64,000 nucleotides of DNA, taken from the IMG/VR virus record IMGVR_UViG_3300005842_000001, positions 1 through 64,000 of that record, one strand, 5' to 3'. Position 1 is the first letter of the stretch. Each line of letters starts with the position of its first letter. This stretch comes from a virus. The position numbers and the translations under genes were made by a program. The notes under the pieces were generated by a model that was given only the letters and a program-made list of their open reading frames with translations, made no database searches and was not told the DNA's origin. Positions 58,168 through 64,000 of the stretch are shown one piece after another.

Positions 58168-58196
58168 AAGCCCCCAGTTCGGGGGCTTTTTCTTTG
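58168..58196 (+). terminator. Rho-independent terminator
   Basis: AAGCCCCC (58168-58175), loop AGTTC, GGGGGCTT (58181-58188), then TTTCTTT. Confidence 0.85.
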
Positions 58197-58203
58197 TTGA
58201 CTC

Positions 58204-58232
58204 TTTACGGCAAGCGTGTAAGCTCATATATA
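58204..58232 (+). promoter_or_regulatory. Promoter-like element TTTACG-N17-TATATA in a palindrome
   Basis: TTTACG 58204-58209 and TATATA 58227-58232. The -10 lies in the 20-base near-palindrome GCTCATATATATATGTGAGC (58222-58241). Follows a terminator and precedes the gene cluster with csrA. Confidence 0.6.
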
Positions 58233-58261
58233 TATGTGAGCAGTAAACGGGAGAAGTGGCA

Positions 58262-58468
58262 ATGGCTAGCAGATACACGATCTTCAGCTTGGATGACAAG
58301 ACGGTAAAAAAGCTGAATGAGATAACAAGAAAAGTGAAACTTGGCAAGCGTAATAATCGGAGCTTCGCCGTTCGCGCTCTGATCGACTATTGCAGTGACC
58401 CGAAGATCACCGCACTGGTAGCAAAGAAAGTCAAGGAAATAGCTGAATTGGAGTTGGCTAAAGCGTAG
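58262..58468 (+). CDS. Possible ribbon-helix-helix protein, 68 aa
   Basis: Beta-like RYTIFSLDDKTVKKLNEI followed by helix NRSFAVRALIDYC and a third helix. This is the layout of small RHH DNA-binding proteins. ATG 58262 with CGGGAGAAGTGGCA; the GTG at 58256 is less likely. It may regulate its own palindromic promoter (inference). Confidence 0.55.
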   Translation: MASRYTIFSLDDKTVKKLNEITRKVKLGKRNNRSFAVRALIDYCSDPKITALVAKKVKEIAELELAKA

Positions 58469-58485
58469 CACTTTTTCTTGGTGTC

Positions 58486-58875
58486 ATGATGACAAAGGCA
58501 GATAAGCAACCGACATTGTTTGGTGATTTTGACAATGCTGCAAAAGCACAAGCAGCAAAAAGAAATCAGGTGGTGGCAGATGCTGCCAAGCAACAGCGGC
58601 TGGTGTATGGTTTCATCACCAGCAAAGGGCTGATCGGTGCGACTGACAACGAAGGCATTGAGTATTTCAGAGAGCATTTCAAAGCAGAATGGCCCACTGT
58701 CGAGAATGGCTACCGTGCGAGACGTGGCGAGCTAGCTGAAGACACTTTTATTGAAAAACATCCCATTCCACGCATAGCGGGCCGACGATCACATACCGTC
58801 TGGATCGATGCAAAGTTGCTGCCTGATGCTATCAGAGCAGCCGAGTTAGTTTCTACCCCAAGCAAGGAGGACTGA
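58486..58875 (+). CDS. Winged-helix-like hypothetical protein, 129 aa
   Basis: GLIGATDNEGIEYFREHF followed by ENGYRARRGELAEDTFIEK looks like a winged helix in which a wing carries RARRGEL. ATG 58486 or 58489. It lies between the RHH-like gene and csrA; a regulatory role is plausible. Confidence 0.5.
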   Translation: MMTKADKQPTLFGDFDNAAKAQAAKRNQVVADAAKQQRLVYGFITSKGLIGATDNEGIEYFREHFKAEWPTVENGYRARRGELAEDTFIEKHPIPRIAGRRSHTVWIDAKLLPDAIRAAELVSTPSKED

Positions 58876-58877
58876 GT

Positions 58878-59072
58878 ATGCTCGTGCTAAGCCGAAAAAA
58901 ACATGAAGCGATCATCATCAATGACAACATCACAATCAGTGTGGTTGAGATACGGGGCGACAAAGTGAGGATCGGTATCGTTGCGCCGAAAGAAGTGCCA
59001 GTGCATCGTCAAGAAGTGTATGAGGCGATTCACGAAAAAGAATCTTCCAGAAATCTGTTGCAGCCTGCCTGA
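58878..59072 (+). CDS. csrA: CsrA/RsmA-type RNA-binding regulator
   Basis: 64 residues; bacterial CsrA is about 61. MLVLSRKKHEAIIINDNITI, VRIGIVAPKEVPVHRQEVY and the basic residues R6 and R44-equivalent are conserved. CsrA dimers bind GGA motifs in mRNA leaders and block or activate translation; a phage copy may rewire host or phage translation. Its own leader AAGGAGGACTGAGT contains two overlapping GGA triplets, so self-regulation is possible. The stop overlaps a 20-base palindrome. Confidence 0.95.
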   Translation: MLVLSRKKHEAIIINDNITISVVEIRGDKVRIGIVAPKEVPVHRQEVYEAIHEKESSRNLLQPA

Positions 59073-59085
59073 CTAGATATATATT
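59058..59085 (+). promoter_or_regulatory. Promoter-like element with palindrome downstream of csrA
   Basis: TTGCAG 59058-59063 and TATATT 59080-59085 (16-base spacer). The -10 lies in GACTAGATATATATTTAGTC (59071-59090), same architecture as 58222-58241: 5-base arms, one mismatch, ATATATAT core. It precedes the recombination genes. Confidence 0.5.
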
Positions 59086-59178
59086 TAGTCGCAAGGTCTG
59101 GAAGGCATGAAAAACGCACCCCCTCTTGCCGATTCATGGTGATTGGTATTGCTCAGTCCGTGAGATGTAAAAGCCCCC

Positions 59179-59292
59179 ATGAATACGATCAAGCGAATCC
59201 TTCGACGACTGCAAAGCACGGTCGGCAATCGTGCCTCTTCAGTGGGTGTGGATCAGACCTTTTACACTTTTCATAAAGGGACAAAATGCTAA
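59179..59292 (+). CDS. Possible small protein, 37 aa
   Basis: MNTIKRILRRLQSTVGNRAS then SVGVDQTFYTFHKGTKC. Basic N-terminus. No clear SD. It lies in the leader of the YqaJ gene and overlaps its start by 7 bases; it may be a leader peptide or chance. Confidence 0.3.
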   Translation: MNTIKRILRRLQSTVGNRASSVGVDQTFYTFHKGTKC

Positions 59293-60191
59293 CAGGAGAA
59301 GATAGGCTAGCATGGCTCATTGAGCGACGAAAAGGCATCGGGGCATCTGATGCCGCTAGCATCATGGGTGTAGGTAAATGGGGAACTGCCCTCAGTGTGT
59401 GGCTCGACAAGACGAGCGATGAACCACCGAAGGAAGAGAGTGAAGAGACTCAATTCCAGCGGGGTAATTTTTTTGAGCCAGTCTGTGCAAGGCTCTATGC
59501 CAACAAGACTGGCGAAGACTTATACAAGCCAGCGCCGATACTCTGGCACGACGATCTGGACTGGATGTATGCTTCACTTGATTATCGCCGCAAGAGCGAT
59601 CACCGGCCTATCGAGTGCAAGACGACACGAACTATGGAAGAGTTCGGAGAGCCTGATTCAGATCAAGTGCCAGCCTATTATGCGATTCAAGCCCAGCAGC
59701 AAATGGAAGTTGCCGACCAGCCGTTTGTAGACTTCTCTGTTCTCTGCGGGTTCGATCACTTCATTTACACAGTGAAGCGAAACTATGAAATTGCCGCCAT
59801 GATCATCGAAGTAGGAGGGCAGTTCTGGGAGAACGTCAAGTCAAGAATTCAGCCCGATATAGATTGGGCTCACAAAACCACGCCAGAACTGATGAAGACG
59901 CTGTACCAAAAGGTAAAGCGCCGTACCATCACACTCGGCGGCGAAGCCGTCTTGCTTCACGATCAGTATGAGCAACTGAAGCTGGAAGAGAAGACAGCAA
60001 AGGAAGCAAAGGAATTGATACATGCGAAGATGAAGGCTTTGATGGGTGAAGCCGATGTAGCCGAGTTGTCAGACGGATCGAAATGGACTAGGGCTGAAAT
60101 CAAAAACCCAGGGTACACGGTTGCACCGTTTACCTACATCACTCTTACCCCAAGACGTTCTAAAGCACAGAAAGCGAACGGTGGCCAATGA
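59286..60191 (+). CDS. YqaJ-like viral recombinase (exonuclease)
   Basis: 301 residues. KGIGASDAASIMG (17-28), GNFFEPV with E64, SLDYRR with D99 and PIECKTT with E110-x-K112, the D-(n)-ExK core of lambda exonuclease/YqaJ nucleases. It should resect DNA 5'-3' for recombination with the annealing protein encoded next. The 3' end overlaps the next gene by 4 bases. C-terminal helix AKEAKELIHAKMKALMGEA is typical. Confidence 0.88.
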   Translation: MLTGEDRLAWLIERRKGIGASDAASIMGVGKWGTALSVWLDKTSDEPPKEESEETQFQRGNFFEPVCARLYANKTGEDLYKPAPILWHDDLDWMYASLDYRRKSDHRPIECKTTRTMEEFGEPDSDQVPAYYAIQAQQQMEVADQPFVDFSVLCGFDHFIYTVKRNYEIAAMIIEVGGQFWENVKSRIQPDIDWAHKTTPELMKTLYQKVKRRTITLGGEAVLLHDQYEQLKLEEKTAKEAKELIHAKMKALMGEADVAELSDGSKWTRAEIKNPGYTVAPFTYITLTPRRSKAQKANGGQ

Positions 60192-61585
60192 GTTCAGGTA
60201 ATCAGAATGTGAACGCCAACGAGCCAGATCAGGATTTCATTGATGCTGAGCATACTGTCTCAGATTCTATCGTTCAGCTTCCAAGTAACCTTGGGACGAT
60301 CCAGCGGGCTGAAATCGATCAGCAGATTGCTACCGCCAAGCGATACCCACGCAAGGTAAGCGAAGTTCTGAAAGAAGCTCAGTCGATGGCATGCGAAGAC
60401 GAGAAAACCGCCATGACGATGTATTACAACATTCCACGAGGCGGGAAGAATATCGAAGGCCCAAGCATTCGACTTGCTGAAGTGATTGCTTCAACGTGGG
60501 GCAACTTGCGGGTACAAGCTCGAATCGTTGAAAGCTCTGATGACTTCGTAACTGTTCAAGCAATGTGCCACGATCTTGAGCGCAATACCGCAGTGAGTGT
60601 TGAGAAGAGAAGACGTGTCACGAAAAAGAAAACAGCGAAGCGCCCAGACGCTGATGATATTAACATTGCCGGGCTTGCTGGTATGTCGATAGCTTTAAGG
60701 GATGCTGTCTTCAAAGTTGTGCCAAGAGTGTATGTTGATCGAATCATGTTAGCTGCTCAGCGCGTTGGCCTGGGAGACGCCAAGAGCGTTTCAGCAAGTC
60801 GTCAAACATGGTTTGAATACTTTGCCAAAATGCGGATAAAGCCAGAGCAGATTTTCGCTGCTCTTGGTGTTGCAGGCATGGAGGATGTTGGCGTGGAAGA
60901 GATGGTCAAGTTGAGGGGTTATGCTACAGCGATCAAAGATGGTGAAGCGAAGCTAGAAAACGTGTTTCCGCCTCTTGAGCTTCCCAATGACAAGCCCAAG
61001 GGCAATGATGCCACGTTGAATGCCATCAAAGAAAAGCAGCCAGCGAAGCCAGCAGAGACAGCCACCAAACCTGCTACGCCAGCGCCAGAAGCTGAGAAGC
61101 CGAAGGAAGCAGCAAAGATGCCTCCTGTTCAAAAACCTGCCCCTAAACAAGAGCCAGCGAAGCCAGCACCGACGCCAGCGCCAGTCAAAGAGCATGAGCC
61201 GCCGCCCGTTGCTGAAGTGGCATCGCCGAAAGAGGTAGAAGAATCGCCTAGCGAGATTGATGACAGAGAAGAGACGCCAGCTTGGTATGATAACTGGATC
61301 ACTACTATTGCCGCCATGTCTCCGAAGACCTGGGAGAGGACAAGGCAATGTCTAAATACTCTTGTTGGGCAGATTAAAGAAGAAATCAATGCTCACCAGA
61401 AGCCGCACTACGAAGAGCTTATCAAGCTCTGGGCTGAGCGTGTCGCTGAAATGTGCGACAAGCCAAGTATGCTCCTCGTTGCTGAATCAGTAGTCAAGCC
61501 TTTAGAGAAAGTCTTGACGCCGGCAAGTTATGCCCATGTGGTCGACGTTCTGGCAAAGAAGAAAGCGGCTGCAAGTCAATCGTAG
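60188..61585 (+). CDS. Probable single-strand annealing protein
   Basis: 465 residues. YYNIPRGGKNIEGPSIRLAEV, TAVSVEKRRRVTKKKTAK and DAVFKVVPRVYVDRIM are conserved-looking phage motifs in the slot of RecT/Erf-type annealing proteins next to YqaJ. It overlaps the exonuclease gene by 4 bases. A Pro/Ala/Lys-rich linker (about 280-355) precedes an acidic C-terminal domain (about 365-465). Annealing activity is inferred from context. Confidence 0.65.
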   Translation: MSSGNQNVNANEPDQDFIDAEHTVSDSIVQLPSNLGTIQRAEIDQQIATAKRYPRKVSEVLKEAQSMACEDEKTAMTMYYNIPRGGKNIEGPSIRLAEVIASTWGNLRVQARIVESSDDFVTVQAMCHDLERNTAVSVEKRRRVTKKKTAKRPDADDINIAGLAGMSIALRDAVFKVVPRVYVDRIMLAAQRVGLGDAKSVSASRQTWFEYFAKMRIKPEQIFAALGVAGMEDVGVEEMVKLRGYATAIKDGEAKLENVFPPLELPNDKPKGNDATLNAIKEKQPAKPAETATKPATPAPEAEKPKEAAKMPPVQKPAPKQEPAKPAPTPAPVKEHEPPPVAEVASPKEVEESPSEIDDREETPAWYDNWITTIAAMSPKTWERTRQCLNTLVGQIKEEINAHQKPHYEELIKLWAERVAEMCDKPSMLLVAESVVKPLEKVLTPASYAHVVDVLAKKKAAASQS

Positions 61586-61587
61586 TT

Positions 61588-61647
61588 CAGCAGGGGTGCC
61601 TCTCTGCTGTCGAGGGTGGGAGCGTTTTAATAGCGGCGCTCCCACCC
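61588..61647 (+). promoter_or_regulatory. Tandem hairpins in the 61.6 kb intergenic gap
   Basis: CAGCAG/CTGCTG (61588-61609) followed by GGGTGGGAGCG (61614-61624) and CGCTCCCACCC (61637-61647), a perfect 11-base stem. No T-run follows. Possible RNA element, terminator-like structure or origin-like signal. Confidence 0.5.
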
Positions 61648-61678
61648 TTCCAGCTTCTCAAAAACAAGGATGATCGAC

Positions 61679-62602
61679 GTGGCATTCGTTGACTGGATCA
61701 AAGTCGAACACACGACACCGAACAAGCAAGAGCTTTTCAAAATTGCAAAAATACTGAAGCTCGAACCCGATAGCGTTCTGGGAAAGGTCGTTCGTTTCTG
61801 GATATGGGCTGATCAGAACACCGAGGACGGTAACACAATTGTAACAGATTTATGTTACATAGATCATGTGGTTAACTTCAATGGTTTTGGTTCAGCACTT
61901 CTTGAGACTGGATGGATTGAACGCCTGGGCGAAAACTTCGTCATTCCTAGATTCGATAGACATAACTCGGAATCAGCTAAAAAACGAGCTAATACTCTTA
62001 GAAGAGTGCAAAAGCATAGATCGGCTGGTAACGCTTCTGTAACAAAACCGACGTTACAAAAACCTCAGAAAAATGTTACACTCTCTTCGTCTCCGTCTCC
62101 GTCAGTGTCTCCGTTAGAAAAAGAGGAAGAAAAAATACCAATCACAGATGATGAATTTAAAAAAACGGTCGATCAGTTTGAAACTTACACGGAAGACGAG
62201 TTTACTGGTAAGCCGCCAGCACCGCCGCAAGATCGCCAGGGTGAGCCAGAATCGACGTACCACCCGATCATCGCTGAGTTCGACGACGAGACGAAAGAAC
62301 AGGCTACAGCGTTCGTGGTGTGGTATCAGGAGCGAAGATTTTGCCAGCCGATCACACACACTGAGCAGTACCGCCGAGACTTGCGATCTGTCGCCGGTGC
62401 CATTCGAGCGTTCAAAAAACAAAAGCCTTGGGAGAAGTTGGCCGGTTACATGGCGAACCCGCCCGACGATCACCCGACCGACGTTAAGATTTTCCAGATT
62501 CTTGGTTATCTCGGGCTCGTCACTTCGCTACCAACTCAGAACACTCGACAGCAGGACGACGAGGCGAAGGCCATGGCGATCTTGAAAGGGGGCAAGTCAT
62601 GA
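61679..62602 (+). CDS. Winged-helix replication protein (phage O-like)
   Basis: GTG 61679 lies 8 bases after AAGGA and gives VAFVDWIKVEHTTPNKQELF; ATG 61670 overlaps the SD. The N-terminal about 125 residues (ILKLEPDSVLGKVVRFWIWAD, IPRFDRHNSESAKKRANTLRR) are of the O/DnaD-like winged-helix type in phage replication initiators. A charged linker follows, then an alpha C-terminal domain. It probably binds the origin and loads helicase with the next gene (inference). 4-base overlap downstream. Confidence 0.7.
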   Translation: MAFVDWIKVEHTTPNKQELFKIAKILKLEPDSVLGKVVRFWIWADQNTEDGNTIVTDLCYIDHVVNFNGFGSALLETGWIERLGENFVIPRFDRHNSESAKKRANTLRRVQKHRSAGNASVTKPTLQKPQKNVTLSSSPSPSVSPLEKEEEKIPITDDEFKKTVDQFETYTEDEFTGKPPAPPQDRQGEPESTYHPIIAEFDDETKEQATAFVVWYQERRFCQPITHTEQYRRDLRSVAGAIRAFKKQKPWEKLAGYMANPPDDHPTDVKIFQILGYLGLVTSLPTQNTRQQDDEAKAMAILKGGKS

Positions 62603-63363
62603 CGAGCGAAGAGCTGATGGAGTTCAACAAACTCTATGCTTCACAGATGAACACAACACTTGAGACAGCAGCGAAGGTCATGGAACCTTGGCTACATCGA
62701 TTCAATCAATGCACGTTCTCTGCTGTCAAAGATGCGTTCATGGCGTTGCTGATGGAAGAGAGCATGCCGAAAGAAAATCATCAGCGCATGGTTGCACTGA
62801 TCAAGAGAGTCAGAAAAGAAGTGCCGAGAGAGGAAGAGTCACCAGACAAGAATGCTCGCGCCCCCGACGACAGCTATTCGACGTGGTGCAATCGCTGCTA
62901 TGACGGCATTATCTATGTCCCGCATCTTCACAACTTTGTCAACGGCCAGTGGTGGAAGGGCGAGTATGACATGGTGGTGAGATGCGTTTGCAGTCGTGGG
63001 TGGAAGTACGGCAAGATGATGAACATCGACGACTATGAACGCCAGCGCCCAAACTGGCGAGATGAAGTACCGATCAGGAAGATGGACTTCAGAATCAAAT
63101 ACACACAAGCACGCCTTCAAGAAGTGATCGGCGGCAACGACAGAGTGGCTATCGAGCATTGGGAGTCGAGATGTGTCATTGCTGGTCGTGAGTACGATAT
63201 ATATACAGAAGAACAGAAAAAGAAAGCACGAGTAGACGAACCAGTTCCTATGTTCCTTCAAGGAGAGTTAGATGAGCAGCAAGAAAGCCAAGCCAGCGAA
63301 AGTGGATCAGCACACCGAGAAGCTGACACGCAAAATGAAAATCATAAGGAGCTTGCAAGCTGA
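62599..63363 (+). CDS. Zinc-finger replication-associated protein (possible helicase loader), 254 aa
   Basis: Helical N-terminus (about 1-80), then WCNRCYDGIIYV and VVRCVCSRGW forming a four-Cys zinc site, a feature of phage helicase loaders and primase-associated proteins. Acidic Gln/Glu-rich tail. It overlaps the replication-protein gene by 4 bases and the next gene by 92 bases. Role inferred from neighbours. Confidence 0.6.
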   Translation: MTSEELMEFNKLYASQMNTTLETAAKVMEPWLHRFNQCTFSAVKDAFMALLMEESMPKENHQRMVALIKRVRKEVPREEESPDKNARAPDDSYSTWCNRCYDGIIYVPHLHNFVNGQWWKGEYDMVVRCVCSRGWKYGKMMNIDDYERQRPNWRDEVPIRKMDFRIKYTQARLQEVIGGNDRVAIEHWESRCVIAGREYDIYTEEQKKKARVDEPVPMFLQGELDEQQESQASESGSAHREADTQNENHKELAS

Positions 63364-64000
63364 TCTGGTATCACTCGACAAAGAGCAAGAGGAGAAAGAT
63401 GCTGCCATAGCGTCTGCTACCGAAGAGCTTCACAAGTTCTCTGAAGCTGATCTTGAAGGCGATGAGCTATTTCGAGTGAAGTTCAAACACAAGAAACAAC
63501 TCTTGCAGCGAACGAAGCGCGCCATGGACGTAGCCAAGAGCAAATGGGAGAAGCTCAAGAAAGATCGCAATCAGTTGATCGATGATCTGATTGAACTCGA
63601 CAAGGGTTCGCTGGAAGATTCGTTGCCACTGATCGTGCAAAGCAAGTTGACGAAAGACCCTGACAACGCCTGGAAGGATGTGCCAGTCTCGCATCTCAAA
63701 CAACATGGGCTGGCAGAGTCGATCATCGAACATTTTCAGACTCACGGCATCGACACACTCGGCAAGGTCGAAGAGTTCAGAAAAAAGCACGAGGTCAGCA
63801 CTCTCGACAACATCACTGAGACGATGGAAAAGAAGTTCGACGCTGCACGAGATGAGTTTCTTGAAGCCTACAACTCTTTCCTGACCGGCGAAGAGGAAGG
63901 GGATGAAGCTGAAGCGGAGAAGAAGGAACTCACCATCGACGATCTGAAGCTGTCAGAAGACGTGATCGACAAGCTGAAAGCTGAAGGCATCGCCAGCGTC
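63272..64000 (+). CDS. Coiled-coil protein, 3' end outside the window
   Basis: ATG 63272 follows AAGGAGAGTTAG inside the end of the preceding gene. 243 codons are visible: a long charged coiled coil (about 30-120), then IDTLGKVEEF near 160 and LTIDDLKLSEDVIDKLKAEGIASV at the end, like helix-hairpin-helix motifs. Function unknown. Confidence 0.6.
   Translation, partial: MSSKKAKPAKVDQHTEKLTRKMKIIRSLQADLVSLDKEQEEKDAAIASATEELHKFSEADLEGDELFRVKFKHKKQLLQRTKRAMDVAKSKWEKLKKDRNQLIDDLIELDKGSLEDSLPLIVQSKLTKDPDNAWKDVPVSHLKQHGLAESIIEHFQTHGIDTLGKVEEFRKKHEVSTLDNITETMEKKFDAARDEFLEAYNSFLTGEEEGDEAEAEKKELTIDDLKLSEDVIDKLKAEGIASV

Noticed and set aside
59091-59178. Untranslated stretch after csrA as a CsrA-sponge RNA
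   Set aside because: A few GGA triplets occur, but not in a series of hairpin loops as in known CsrB/RsmY-type RNAs.
60953-61348. Minus-strand ORF of 131 codons opposite the annealing protein linker
   Set aside because: It is the complement of a Pro/Ala/Lys-rich low-complexity linker, which gives long Arg/Trp/Leu-rich shadow frames.
1-64000. CRISPR array, insertion sequence, integrase/att site or rRNA
   Set aside because: No regularly spaced identical repeats, transposase, recombinase or rRNA-like sequence was seen on reading the window.

Overview
The window is a stretch of a tailed double-stranded DNA phage genome, probably siphovirus-like: a tail tube and a tape measure are recognisable but no contractile sheath is. 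Almost every gene is on the + strand, gene-dense, with overlapping ATGA or TAATG junctions and Shine-Dalgarno (SD) sites. No integrase, repressor or att site was recognised, and the genome runs past both ends. The host cannot be named from sequence. A phage csrA, Sec signal peptides, a lipobox and an initiator-type tRNA point to a bacterial host, probably one with an envelope reached by Sec export; a planctomycete or other Gram-negative host is a guess.

Layout. (1) About 1-17.7 kb is an early/accessory block of small genes. It includes an N6-methylase-like protein, many Cys-pair mini-proteins, an HD phosphohydrolase, an XF1762-like protein, DUF5131, DUF1643, a DnaQ-like exonuclease, an ASCH-like protein and a SEC-C protein. 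It ends at a strong terminator (17783-17816). (2) 17.9-28.6 kb carries a 16-repeat fibre-like protein, a putative small terminase, the large terminase, and a 1435-residue portal/C39/2H/MuF fusion interrupted by an intein. (3) 28.7-36 kb encodes an SGNH-esterase/LamG tail protein and several exported proteins. (4) 36-47 kb is the head-tail module: protease-scaffold, decoration, major capsid, completion proteins, tail tube, frameshifted tail chaperone and tape measure. (5) 47-58 kb holds distal tail proteins, an initiator tRNA, a glycosyltransferase-like protein, a lipoprotein, further exported proteins and a papain-like protease. (6) 58-64 kb is regulation and replication/recombination: csrA, YqaJ exonuclease, a probable annealing protein, a winged-helix replication protein and a Zn-finger protein.

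The most striking observations are these. The MuF intein carries on its opposite strand, in exact codon register, a 232-residue open frame that looks like a Vsr/PD-(D/E)XK homing endonuclease with its own SD and promoter-like sequence. The DUF5131 gene is bracketed by an HNH and a LAGLIDADG endonuclease, with an orphan copy of its N-terminus left upstream of the HNH gene. The tRNA at 51677-51748 has the hallmarks of initiator tRNA-fMet (C1xA72, three G:C pairs in the anticodon stem, A11:U24). A classical A AAA AAC slippery site joins the two tail-chaperone frames. A promoter-like TATATC element lies between an anti-SD arm and the SD of the DnaQ gene. Repeated TTGCAA-N16/17-TATATC elements suggest a phage promoter class.
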